From Zeugodacus cucurbitae (taxonomy: Eukaryota; Arthropoda; Insecta; Diptera; Tephritidae), in NCBI RefSeq assembly GCF_028554725.1, contig NC_071668.1, positions 51,193,732 through 51,257,731 on the forward strand: a stretch of 64,000 bases of DNA, given 5' to 3'. The notes beneath the pieces were generated by a model, which did not search any database, was not told the origin of the DNA, and saw nothing but the letters and a program-made list of their open reading frames with translations. The stretch's first letter is position 1; each line of letters opens with the position of its first letter. Of the stretch, positions 35,210 to 46,269 are shown in pieces. Both the position numbers and the translations under genes were made by a program.

Positions 35210-35213
35210 TTAA

Positions 35214-37887
35214 ATGTAATAGATAACATTAAACAAAATTCATCACACTAAGGCATTTCGCGCAGGGCACTTATGCAAAGTGCCACATCGATGAGCAATG
35301 TTCATTCATTGCTGGTTCGAGAACTACTGAACGATTTTTTCAAGCCAAAATACATGTGCAGTAATTGCCAATCAGCTGATTGCAGTAAATAGTTGAAATT
35401 GAAATTGGAAAATGGAAGTGGAAAGGAAAAAAGATTGCAACAATTGCTTTTAATTCTAGTAGCCAAAAATTAATGAAATAATATTTTAAGTTTGTGCGCA
35501 TTAAGTCATAAAACACGGGTATGGACAATTCCCATATATACGGAAAATGAAAGAGAACTGAATGGATTGTTCAAGAATTTATATACCCATATAAAAAACA
35601 ATGACTCCTCTCAGTTCCAAAAGGCTACACGAATGCAAGTGTAACAATTTAATCTACTTCTAAACTCAATTAAAACGCGTATAACAAAACGATTCCATAT
35701 ACGACGCCCAATACCAGCAGAATGTCGGCTGGCAATAACATTAGTGTAAATATTTGTAAATTTTATAATAAATAAATACATTCATCAACTCTTACAATAG
35801 ATATTTGGCCTACGTAGTTTGTCTATGTATGTCATATTCTATATGTATGTGACCGTCGAAGGATACGCACGTACTTATATGGTCGTAAAATTTAATAAAG
35901 TTAAATATGGTATTAGTGATGAATTATAGACAGTGTACAATTTACAAAACAAATAACTTCGATAAGCGAAAAACATTGAAAACTAAATATTTTTTGTTAT
36001 AAAAATTAAAAGTGAATCAGAAATAAAATAGTGCAAAGACACTCAATAATACAGTAATTTCCAGTATAACGGACTTGTAGAGGCGATTATGCCTATGTAT
36101 ACACATACATATGTATATATACATATAAACAAGTGTATTGTGTACATATATACGAATTAATAAGTGAAATTATAGAAAAAACAAACAAGTTGAAATAAAG
36201 GGCTGTCAATACTAAGATAATTTAAATATAAAAATAAATTAAATTTCTTAATATAAACTTAAATATTATTTAACAAAGCATACAGTCCCGTCAGTCCAAT
36301 AACGGTTGTTATTTGCTATATATACATATCAGAGAGCAGCGTCGTGTATGTTCGAGTCTGTTCAATCACAATAGCTTGAATTCGGTACGAATGTGTCGGA
36401 ACACTCTTTAAAAATGTGTTCGATTGAGTTTGGAACCCGAATCGAAAATAACGCGAACGAACAATCACGACGCTCCTATCTTCGAGTTCAAGCAGGAAAA
36501 GTCGGATTATGTGTATATTATATTTTCGGGTGTGTCGTACACATGTTGATTGTGATCGACACACTCGAGTGGCACTTGAAGACCAAAGATAATAGAAACA
36601 TACAGGATAAACATACAGGGCGTCGGGATGTCGCGTTCTGTCTTAGCTTCCTTTGAATTAATTTGAATAATTTAAATATTAAACGTACGTAGTACATACA
36701 TATGTATTAAAAAAGAATAATTCAATTTAAGAATAGAATTCACCCAAAATGTATTTCATTTATTAATTAAAAAATCATAAATAAAAAAATAAACATTTCA
36801 TTGCACTTAAATATTTTGATTTTTTTTTAATCACAAATTTCAGGAAAACAAAGTAATAAATAATAGAAATAAATAATATATAATAAAATAAAAAGTAAAC
36901 AAAACAAATAAAACCACTAATCGTTGATAATCACTACGCAACAATAGCATGACTGCCGATTACATTCATATTGTCAAATTTTGTGCACTTGTGTTATGTT
37001 TTTCCATCTATTTTAAAAATAAATAATATTTGCGAACCGAGTAGTGATGACATAGCTGCAATATCGATGTTAAAAGCGAACATTAAACAAAAAATTGAGG
37101 AAGTATGGGTCGCCAATTTAAGTATATGGCATAAAGCTGCATGCTTTTTGTACCCTCCTGCTATAAACATGCAGCCAGATGACTTACATTGTATAAAGAA
37201 TTTTTGCATTTCTCAAATTTAATATAATACACCAACTTCTACACAATCATCGTCTGTGTTATTGACGGAAAACGACTCCGTAAGCCCAACCACTCCCGTT
37301 TCTGCTTCGACACCACGTTTTTCGTTTCAAATAACCAAAGGAACGAATAAGAAAGTGGAAAAATAATAAAATTAATATCCAATAAGAATAAATTTCCACA
37401 TAAAATCAGCTTTTAACAGCCGAATAGCGGTCGTTGTAACATTTATTACATACACACGCCAGATATACATAAAAACAGCAACAAACATAAGATAAGCAGC
37501 GATCTTTAAATTATTGTGCTCTCTTGTCTAATTAGGAGTACAGCAATATCAGTGTCAAATAAACAGGAACAAAGTGAAGAAAAGCAAGAAAACAAACGTT
37601 AGAATGTAAAATAGAACAGCAAAGACTGCAGAGTTACTTTTATGAGATGGTGAAAATCAGTATTCTTTGAATAAAAGACTTTAAATTAATTGTAAAATAA
37701 AGTTAAATATTAAAAAAACCCTTAAAAAACGTTAAAAACAATAGTGATATAATTAAATAATAAACAGACTAAAAGTAATGAAACTGCGATAAGAATAGCT
37801 TGTAGCGGCTTACTATTATACAAAAAAATAGTTGAAATAAAATGCATTTATGTTATAAAACTTTTCGTATAGAAGTACATATGTAGT
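35214..37887. other. long AT-rich unassigned stretch
   Basis: Dominated by AATAAA/TAAATA-type words and poly-A tracts. No domain, TIR or RNA recognised in 2.7 kb. Confidence 0.4.
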
Positions 37888-38679
37888 CTCCACCTGGTCC
37901 CTCCAACGGAGTGGAGGCCTTCCCCTTCCTCGGCTTCCTCCGGCGTGTACTGCATCGAACACTTTCAGAGCTGGAGTGTTTCCGTCCATTCGGACAACAT
38001 GACCTATCCAGCGTAGCCGCTGTCTTTTTATTCGCTGAACTATGTCAATGTCGTCGTATAACTCGTACAGCTCATCATTCCATATTCGCCGGTATTCGCC
38101 GTTGCCAATGTTTAAGGGACCATAAAGCTTGCGCAAAATTTTCCTCTCGAAAACTCCTAGTGTTGTCTCATCTGATGTTGACGTCGTCCAAACTTCTGCA
38201 CCATAAAGCAGGACGGGAATGATAAGTGACTTGTAGAGTTTGATTTTGGTTCGTCGAGAGAGGACTTTACTGTTCAATTACCTACTTAGTCCAAAGTAGC
38301 ACCTGTTGGCAAGAGTGATTCTGCGCTGGATTTCGAGGCTGACATTGTTCGTGTTGTTGATGCTGGTTCCCAGGTATACGAAATTATCTACGACTTCGAA
38401 GTTATGACTGTCAACAGTGACGTGGGAGACGCGAGACCCATACGCTTCGCTTCCTTATCCAGTCTGGAAAAAACAGAACTAACTGTGCGGTTGTTGTTTC
38501 CAATGATATTGATATCATTGGCGTACTCCAGCAGCTGTACAGTCTTATAGAAGATTCGACCTTCTCTATTTAGCTCTACAGCTCGTATAATTTTTTTCAT
38601 CATCAAGTTAAAGAAGTCACACTAGTTGGTATCGAACGGCTCGGAGAGGTCCTTCCCAATCATGACGGAGCTTTTGGTT
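37888..38679 (-). mobile_element. RTE-like retrotransposon, copy 4, fragment truncated at both ends
   Basis: Minus strand. Runs from GAGCTTTTGGT-type RT sequence (38679) to CCAGGTGGAG (37888). The last ~120 bp and the tail are missing, unlike a simple 5' truncation. Encodes YANDINIIGNNNR (motif C altered from YADD to YAND), then a deletion, then RRTKIKLYKSLIIPVLLYG and QRLRWIGHVVRMDGN. A deletion or rearrangement removed the 3' end after insertion. Confidence 0.75.
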
Positions 38680-39544
38680 TACTCAAAATTAGTGTAAAAT
38701 AAACAGTAACAAAATGAAATACTGACTGTATATCACATACGCTACACACAGTGGGGAGCAAAAAGAAACAATCAATGTAATCAAGAAATCAGAACAAAGT
38801 GAAATAAAACGTTAGAAGATAAAATATATATAAATCAAAAAAAAATAAAACATTTCAGAACAAGAGAAAATGTGTTATTTATCTTCGCACAGTAATGAAG
38901 GTATACATATATGGTACGATTCATATGTGATGATTGTCTGACATACATACATACCCAGCAGATTTAAAAGCGAGATCTCCTGAAAGGTGGAATGAAGAAG
39001 TCCTCCTATTGACTTCTATTAGGAGCAGTAAGGGAGATTTTTTAATTTTGTTCTTATATTGTGTTTTTTTATTTTTTATTTTAGTGTTGACCTCCTTTTG
39101 TCATCTTTTAGGAGCAAAAAAATGAGATTTTATACTTCTATTGTGATTTTTTTTACTTCATTTCAGTATTGATCTCCTTTTGTCCTCCTTTAGGAGCAAT
39201 AAAGGAATTTTTTAATTTTTCATAGCTTAAAAATCGTACTTTTGATTCAAAAATTACAATTTAACGGGAAATAATAACTGTTAATTTTTGTTTTCAAGCA
39301 ATTGTTCATTTCAACTCTGTTTTTTAAAGCGTGCAGACGTAAGTGTTTTATACCTATTGAGTATTAAATATTTTAAATTGATAATTAAATGTACTCTAAA
39401 AAATCATTTAAAACGCCTGGTGAATAAAAAATTAAATCTATACTAATATTATAAAGCTGAAGAGTTTGTTTGTTTGAACGCGCTAACCTCCGAAACTACT
39501 GGTTCGAATTGAATAATTCTTTTTGTGTTGGATAGTCCATTTAT

Positions 39545-40850
39545 CGAGAAAGGCTACAGGTGACAGCGTATAAAGGTGTTCTGCAAAGTGTTCGTTTCAA
39601 TGAAGGAAGAATTTTTTTTTTGGATGCTCCCGGTGGGACCGGCAAGACCTTCATTACTAATCTTATATTAGCAAAAGTAAGGTCTCAGGGGGAGCTAGCC
39701 TTAGCAGTAGCGTCGTCAGGTATCGCTGCAACTTTATTAGCAGGTGGACGCACAGCTCATTCCACTTTTAAACTGCACCTAACTGTTTCTTTAGAGAAAG
39801 ATAGCGTGTGCTCTATACGTAAAAAAGGCCCTTTGGGAAAAGTTTTACAAGATGTCAGTTTAATAATCTGGGACGAATGTACCATGATTCATAGAGCTCA
39901 CGTAGAAGTTCTAGATAGAACTCTTAGAGATCTTAGAAGCTGTGATAAAATCATGGGTGGGATTACTGTTATGTTTGGTGGGGACTTTCGACAAACTTTA
40001 CCCGCAATAGTAAGGGGAACTAGAAAATAGTAAAGTTTTGCCTTAAAAGTTCTCCATTATGGAAGTTTGTAAATATTTTAAATTTATCGACAAATATGAG
40101 AGCCCATTTGGGGGGAGGTAGTATAACTTTCCCTTCAAAATTACTTTTAGTAGGAGACGGGAAAATACCTCATTTTCAAAATAAAATTAGAATTGACCGC
40201 GATTTAGGAGTAAGAGTAGGTAACATATTACATATTAAGGTAGGATTTAATATTAAAAGTCTACTCTGACATCAGCGAAATAGAAAATAAAGATCACCAA
40301 TGGATGTGTCAAAGGGCAATATTGGCGGCGAGAAACAGTAGCGTGGACGAAGTGAATGACATAATTTTAAATAAACTTGAAGGAAATATAGTCACATACA
40401 CATCAATAATTTTACTCAGAAATCCGAAACCACCTAATTTATGCAACGGGACTCGACTTCAAGTCAAATTTCTTCGCAATAACGTGATCGTTGCAATGGT
40501 TTTGACTGGTCCAGCAGTTGGTCAAACAGTACTTATACCTCGCATCCCGATGATCCCAAATGATATACCTTTTAATTTTAAAATAATTCAATTTCCCCTT
40601 AAGCTATCTAACAGTACTTATACCTCGCATCCCGATGATCCCAAATGATATACCTTTTAATTTTAAAATAATTCAATTTCCCCTTAAGCTATCTTTCGTT
40701 ACAAACCGTTACAATTACTAAATCGCAGGGGCAAACATTTAAACACGTGGGAATCGATTTATGCCAAGACTGCTTTTCACATGTATATATATGTCGCGTT
40801 GTCAAGATCAGGTTGCGGAGAAAATCAATATGTTCTTCTGCCACTAGAAA
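39545..40850 (+). pseudogene. Helitron helicase (PIF1-like), frameshifted
   Basis: The first segment (39560-40030) carries Walker A APGGTGKTFITNLI, SSGIAATLLAGGRTAHS, Walker B LIIWDECTM and the GGDFRQTLP motif, all standard for the superfamily 1B helicase that unwinds DNA in rolling-circle transposition. After a frameshift come SSPLWKFVNILNLSTNMRAH and GDGKIPHFQN. A second long segment (40304 on) gives AILAARNSSVDEVND, NPKPPNLCNGTRLQVKFL and IPRIPMIPNDIPF. After an 85-bp duplication, TKSQGQTFKHVGIDLCQD and YVALSRSG mark the last helicase motifs. Not functional. Confidence 0.8.
40525..40694. repeat. 85-bp tandem duplication inside the helicase
   Basis: The unit starting AACAGTACTTATACCTCGCA at 40525 is repeated exactly from 40610. 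Because 85 is not a multiple of three it shifts the reading frame and ends the ORF at 40648. Confidence 0.9.
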
Positions 40851-40861
40851 ATAAAACAAAA

Positions 40862-41053
40862 ACAAGTAAGGAACATTTTATACTCTCGCAATTTATTGAA
40901 GAAATTTTATTAAGATAACACCCAAATTTACCTATAAATTCGGCACAAAGTTTCATAGAATAACGAAAATCGTCCTATATAGTGTATTAGGGCTGAGGAA
41001 ATTCCTGAACCGATTTCATTCATTTTCACTAGCAAGGTACACTATATCCAATA
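40862..41053 (+). repeat. DINE-1-like element, left part (copy G)
   Basis: AACAAGTAAGG followed by AACATTTTATACTCTCGCAA and the long-form blocks TTATTAAGATAACACC and GGCTGAGGAAATTCCTGA. The element breaks off near GGTACACTATATCC and resumes at 43960. The GGCTAAGTTCGGGTG hairpin segment has been deleted. Confidence 0.65.
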
Positions 41054-41602
41054 CTACCCTTCAGTTCGGCTCATTAGTGAAACACTAGTGAGTTCACTAC
41101 TTACTGGTAACCACCACTGGTTACCCACCATAATACCGGCAATGCAATTCACTCATGACTTTAACACGGCGATGTCATTGGCGGTAACCGATTAACACTA
41201 TTCACGAGTGATTTCACCGCCTATACTTCACTAGCTACTTCACCACATATCACTGACTATATATCATTAGTTACCTCACAACTTACCGACTATTAAATTT
41301 CACTACTTTCTTCACTACCTCTCAACCTAGCTAGTATATTCCAAACATAATTAAACACAAATTTTATTTAAATTTTATATAATTAACAATATTAATTTTT
41401 ATTTAAAATTTCTTTGTTTACAATTATATTTACCAACTGAACAACAGAGTCGGTTAATATCAGTGAAAATTTTTGTGCACTTCGGCTGGATTCAAAAGCG
41501 ACTTCGTTGAACATGTGATAAAGAAAGAAAATAATTAAAAAGAAATCTAGTTGATATTAAAATTGTATTACAAATTACATACCATATTTATCACTGCACT
41601 TA

Positions 41603-43204
41603 CAGTGGCTCACAGCTTATTTCGTGTAAGCAACAATTTTGACAATACTGATATGAAATTAATATTTTTTTGCTCTGAACTAAATGAACGAATGATGCAA
41701 TTATATTGATAATTTAGTTTTAAATACAAAACATGTAAAAAAATTTACAAAAGTATTCAAATTCAATATTTTATTAAACAAAAACCAAAAACACTCATAA
41801 TTCATGGGTCACAGCTTATTTCGTGTGTTGATTTTCGTTCATGTGATACATGGAAATAACGGATGCATGGAAAGCAATGCAGATCAGTTACAATTACGCG
41901 GTATATCAACATGGGTCCACGCACTTCAATTGAAAAACGCGAATTAGTTATTAAACATTTTCAAAGTGGAAAAACGCAAAAACAAATTGCTGAAATGGTT
42001 GATTTAAGTTCACCTACAGTTCAATATATAATTCAGCGCTTTGTTCGTGAAAATCGCGTGCATAACAATGGTCGAAAGGCTCCTAATAAAATTTTTAATG
42101 AAACGGGTGAGAGGTGGATTTTAAAAAGGATTAAAAAAGAACCAATGTTAAGTGCTCCAGCGGTGACCAAAGATGTTGAAATGTTTCTCGGCAAAAAATG
42201 TCATCCAGAAACTGTGCGCAGAATATTAAGGGATTCCAATTTTCATGGGCGAACAGCACGGAATAAGCCTTTTATAGAGAAGAAAAATAAAAAAGCTCGT
42301 TTACAGTTCGCAAATGACCATTTAAACAAGGACAATGCTTTTTGGAATACGGTTATTTTCGCCGATGAGAGCAAGTTTAATCTTTTTGCGTCAGATGGTA
42401 AAGCATACTTATGGCGGAAACCAAATACTGAGCTCCAAACAAAAAATTTACGCGCAACAGTAAAACATGGTGGCGGTCATGTAATGGTTTGGGGGTGTAT
42501 GTCATCTGCAGGCGTTGGTCGATTGGAGTTTATAGACTCCACTATGAATAAAGAAGTGTACCTAGAGTTACTGAAGCAAAATTTGCTTCAAAGTGCAGAA
42601 GACCTGGGTATACGTGACACTTTTCACTTCTACCAGGACAACGACCCTAAACATAAATCTGGTCTTGCACAAACTTGGCTCATTTGGAATTGTCCACACC
42701 TAGTCCAAACACCTGCACAGTCACCAGATTTGAACGTTATTGAAAATGTATGGCACATTCTCGAAATTAATATTAGAAAACACCACATTTCTAGCGTCCA
42801 AACTCTAAAAGCGGCTGTGAAGGAAGAGTGGGGTAAAATATCGCCAGACTATACAAAAAAATTGGTGGAATCAATGCAAAACCGCATGAAAGCTGTAATC
42901 GAGCAAAAAGGCTTTTCCACAAAATATTGAAATTTTATTTTGGTTTACTTTTTATAACTTTTTAGTAAGAATTTTTATACCACACGAAATAAGCTGTGAC
43001 CCATGAATTATGAGTGTTTTTGGTTTTTGTTTAATAAAATATGGAATTTGAATACTTTTGTAAATTTTTTTACATGTTTTGTATTTAAAACTAAATTATC
43101 AATATAATTGCATCATTCGTTCATTTAGTTCAGAGCAAAAAATATTAATTTCATATCAGTATTATCAAAAATGTTGCTTACACGAAATAAGCTGCGAGCC
43201 ACTA
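41603..43204 (+). mobile_element. Tc1-family transposon with IR/DR ends, 1.6 kb
   Basis: Flanked by TA (41601-41602 and 43205-43206). Each terminal inverted repeat is ~224 bp (41603-41827 and 42981-43204). Each has two direct copies of TCACAGCTTATTTCGTGT, one at the outer end and one at the inner end, the IR/DR arrangement of elements such as Minos and Sleeping Beauty. The two TIRs differ at only about six positions; the last base at the right end is changed (G to A), as is one base of the right outer repeat. It encodes an uninterrupted transposase. Confidence 0.92.
41911..42930 (+). CDS. Tc1-family DD34E transposase, uninterrupted (339 aa)
   Basis: Cut-and-paste transposase acting at TA sites. 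The start MGPRTSIEKRELV is chosen because it gives the usual ~340-residue length; an in-frame ATG at 41863 would add 16 unrelated residues. Residues ~1-110 form the paired-like double helix-turn-helix DNA-binding region (KTQKQIAEMVDLSSPTVQ; HPETVRRILRDSNF). The catalytic domain shows FADESKF (D152), GGGHVMVWGCMS, YQDNDPKH (D243) and SPDLNVIENVW (E278). The 34 residues between D243 and E278 fit the DD34E class. No stop or frameshift. It lies alone between the TIRs with no intron. Activity is plausible but untested; the altered right terminal base could weaken mobility. Confidence 0.95.
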   Translation: MGPRTSIEKRELVIKHFQSGKTQKQIAEMVDLSSPTVQYIIQRFVRENRVHNNGRKAPNKIFNETGERWILKRIKKEPMLSAPAVTKDVEMFLGKKCHPETVRRILRDSNFHGRTARNKPFIEKKNKKARLQFANDHLNKDNAFWNTVIFADESKFNLFASDGKAYLWRKPNTELQTKNLRATVKHGGGHVMVWGCMSSAGVGRLEFIDSTMNKEVYLELLKQNLLQSAEDLGIRDTFHFYQDNDPKHKSGLAQTWLIWNCPHLVQTPAQSPDLNVIENVWHILEINIRKHHISSVQTLKAAVKEEWGKISPDYTKKLVESMQNRMKAVIEQKGFSTKY

Positions 43205-43959
43205 TATATCCCCAAGCCACATTTCTAGGAGTTCCATTAAAATTTGGTGTTGATCTTAAATGAGTAAAATAATTCGAAACAAGTATACTATATATGTAAG
43301 TATAAGTAAGCTTTTAAAAATTTAAACAAATGTACATACAAGGATATTTATGCGTTCAAAAATACGTGCAAACACTTCCAAACAAAGCATATAATTATAC
43401 AGCTATGTTGGAATTCTTACCTCTTTTCATTGTGCAGGGCAATACATTTTTTTGCATACATATTTACATATAAAATATTTATGTTTTCTTTGTTTTTGAT
43501 CACTATTATTTCATTTAATTATTCACCTTTTAATAACACTTTTAATAAACAATAAACGTATTAGAACCCGCGACGCGAGATCAATTGTATATCAGAATTA
43601 CAAAGAAAACGCTGATGCCTTTCTTTCTACTACAGTAAATCGTGCTTTCAATGACCAACTTGTACGTAAATACTATAATAATCCAATAATTATTTGCAAC
43701 TTGTACTTACTGTACGAGATGCTCTGCCGTTATTATTCTGCGTTATTTTTGCTTCGATCATTGCATTCCCACCCTTATTTGTCGCTAATATTCTACTGAG
43801 AGTACATATTGAGCACAACGTTTTCTAGATAATGCTCTCTTCTCTCTCAAGTACTATTGCTTCTCTGCATTACCTCGTTGTTGTGAATTCTCTAGTTACT
43901 TGTAACACAAGAATTCACTAGTGCAATTCACCAATTCATACCAGCCGTACTGCAGGGTA

Positions 43960-45191
43960 TACACTCACTTAATTTCGCTAAGCTACCTCACATATTAACC
44001 AATACATATATGCGGAATAAAGCTCACGTTATTTTTGAAAAACCTATAATTAGGTATATGGGAGCTAGGAGATTTTATGACCCGATATTCGTAATTTTTG
44101 AAACAGAGACTCACTATTAGAAGAAAACAGTTTCCTCTGAATTACATTAAATTATCAGAGAGTTTTATCCATATTTTCGGTTAAAATTTACCCTTAGGCG
44201 CGGAGTTCATCATGTTCGATAACAGGGGCCTTGAAAATTTATAGTCCATTTTCGGCAATTTTTTCTCAAGTGAAGCCAGAGATGATATGTACTATTTGTG
44301 TAAAGTTTTATTCCGCTATCTTAATTGATTCCTTATGTACATATATCTTATAAAGTGAAGGAATCAGATGGAATTCAATATTGAATCCAATATATGGGAA
44401 GTTGTCGTGGTTATGAATCGATTTCATCCATTTTTCACCTGAGTCATCAGGGTCAAGAAAGTATTATATACCGAATTTCATTGAAATCGGTCGAGTAGTT
44501 CCTGAGATATGGTTTTTGACCCATAAGTGGGAGACGCCACGCCCATTTTTCATTTTGTAAAAAAATCTGAGTGCAGCTTCCTTCTGCTATTTCTTCTGTA
44601 AAATTTAGTGTTTCTGACGTTTCTCGTTAGAGAGCTAATCCACTTTTAGTCATTTTAAACCTAACCTTTGTATGGGAGGTGGGCGTGGTTATTATCCGAT
44701 TTCTTTCATTTTTGGACTGTATAAGGAAACGGCTAAAAGAAATAACTGCAGAAAGTTTGGTTTATATTGCTTTATTGATTTGCGAGTTATATACCAAAAA
44801 CCTAATTGAGGGCGGGGTCACGCCAATTTTTGCAAAAAAAATTTCATCCTAATACGATCCTATGTTTCAAATTTTATTTTCATAACTTTATTCATGGCTT
44901 AGTTATGACACTTTATAAGTTTTTGGTTTTCGCCATTTTGTGGGCGTGGCAATGGTCCATTTTGCCCATTTTCGTTTCGTTAAGATATCTCAATTTTTAC
45001 TCAAGTTATGCGTTGCACGGACAGACGGACGGACGCACAGACAGACGTTCAGATTTTGACTTGTCTCGTCACCCTGATCATTTTGATATATATAACCCTA
45101 TATCTAACTCGTTTAGTTTTATGACTTACACACAACCGTTAGGTGAACAAAACTATAATACTCTCTTAGCAACTTTTGTTGCGAGAGTATA
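43960..45191 (+). repeat. DINE-1-like element, right part (copy G continued)
   Basis: Resumes with CACTTAATTTCGCTAAG and runs through all family blocks (GGGAGGTGGGCGTGGTTATT, core GACAGACGGACGGACGCACA near 45020, CACCCTGATCATTTTG). It ends at the terminal hairpin ACTCTCTTAGCAACTTTTGT-TGCGAGAGTATA. Together with 40862-41053 it makes one long-form copy. Confidence 0.7.
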
Positions 45192-45199
45192 AATATAAT

Positions 45200-45759
45200 T
45201 TACGCAGAAGTTCTTTGATAACAGAAATTGACGCGGACGAAGATAAAGTCGAAGCCCAGCTAGAGGAAATATCGGCGCAGAACACTATACTCCTGGAGCG
45301 GTTTATTGACATATTTCCACCGATGAAGATTGAATTAATGATATTTTCTATTAGAAACATTAATGATTTAGGATCTACAGAATCCTTGCTTTTGAATAAG
45401 CCTGAGGCAGAAATTGTGAGTATGTTTTGAGTTTATTATAGGTGGCGTATCTGAAGCAAAAATTTTCAAAGAGACCCCTATCAAAAATTTTGGATGAAGT
45501 GATTGCGGAGTCCCTGCTCTTAAAAGTGAATTGGGATGGAGCCAAAAAAAAGTTGCATTGAAGAATTATGCACTTTTCAATAAATTTCTTTACGGTAATA
45601 CATAATTTCAATTCGTGTCATCTATTTTTTTAACAAGTTTAATTTTTAGAGGCCTTAAGAGATGATTACTCATACCCTGATTTTGAGGCAAAGATCAAAA
45701 AGGCGTTTCTCAAATGTAAGGCTCAGTTCTATAGGAACACTTATAATATAAAAAAATAA
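45200..45759 (+). pseudogene. small intron-containing gene of the CCCAGCAG element, copy 1 (dead)
   Basis: Homologous to the gene at 49955-50563. The first recognisable part reads DADEDKVEAQLEEISAQNTI and IDIFPPMKIELMIF, ending in LLLNKPEAEI at 45415. The first intron is shrunk to 26 bp (45416-45441), too short to splice. Exon 2 (VAYLKQKFSKRPLSKILDE, VIAESLLLKVNWDGAKKK) loses one A in the poly-A run, giving a frameshift and stop. The last exon (EALRDDYSYPDFEAKIKKAF) is otherwise intact. The upstream exon differs completely from copy 2, so the 5' parts come from different exons or one was replaced. Confidence 0.65.
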
Positions 45760-45868
45760 TAGATTTCTTGTACATTCATTTAATTAAAAAAACTTTAATA
45801 AAAAAAGAAAATTATAAAAATTTGTTTTTGTTAAAATAATTGCAGGTTGAAAATAATGTAGGATTTAT

Positions 45869-45993
45869 CATAGAGATCTCCTATAGTAGTAATCATAGAG
45901 ATATCCTATAGTAGTAATCATAGAGATCTCCTTTGGGATTAATCATAGAGATCTCCTATAGCAGTAATCATAGAGATCTCCATTAGGAGGTTA
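45869..45993. repeat. subterminal 25-bp repeat array, copy 1
   Basis: Five consecutive units of the type CATAGAGATCTCCTATAGTA-GTAAT, some variant (GGGATTAAT or CAGTAAT ends). They lie about 150-280 bp from the right end of the element. Probably transposase-binding sites, by analogy with subterminal repeats of other DNA transposons. Confidence 0.75.
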
Positions 45994-46269
45994 AAAGGAG
46001 TACTCGCGTTCCAATGACATGCAATGTTAAAAACGAGTATACAATTTTACGTGTATTTACACACGAGTATTAGGAGTAATAGGGAGTATAGGATATCTCC
46101 TAAAGGATTAATCCAGGAGGTCTCAAACGATCATCCTAAAATCTGCTGGGTATGTACATAATACAAACACTGCAATGAAAGAAATACAAGACAGAGTAAT
46201 AAAAAGTAATAACTACTAAAGGGAATAAAAAATGTAATCTCAAAAAACATAAGAAAAATATTAAAATAA

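Larger units (their letters stand above)
39437..40861 (+). mobile_element. Helitron fragment (5' end plus helicase)
   Basis: Starts TCTATACTAATATTATAAAG, a TC-type 5' end seen in arthropod Helitrons, inserted between A and T of the host element. It contains the PIF1-like helicase part of a Rep/helicase gene. The Rep (HUH) portion and a CTRR 3' end are absent; a DINE-like copy begins directly after it at 40862. Confidence 0.7.
41054..43959. mobile_element. ACCCT-ended TIR element inserted in a DINE-like copy
   Basis: Left end TACCCTTCAGTTCGGCT and right end (complement) TACCCTGCAGTACGGCT form an imperfect inverted repeat of about 17 bp, followed by CACTAGTGA/TTCACTAG words on both sides. TACACT occurs at both junctions (about 41038 and 43959), a possible short target duplication. 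Apart from the Tc1 inside it, the element is ~1.3 kb and non-coding. Class unknown. Confidence 0.5.
38954..46150 (+). mobile_element. CCCAGCAG TIR element, copy 1, interrupted by nested insertions
   Basis: Left end CCCAGCAGATTTAAAAGCGA, right end (complement) CCCAGCAGATTTTAGGATG. Flanked by TA on both sides (38952-38953 and 46151-46152). Flanking parts 38954-39436 and 45196-46150 align over their length with copy 2 (49434-50937); the 5.8 kb between them is inserted material. Many AGGAG/CTCCT words sit near both ends and are likely protein-binding sites. Confidence 0.8.

Noticed and set aside
45869..45993. CRISPR-like array
   Set aside because: Adjacent 25-bp units with no unique spacers, in an animal transposon's subterminal region.
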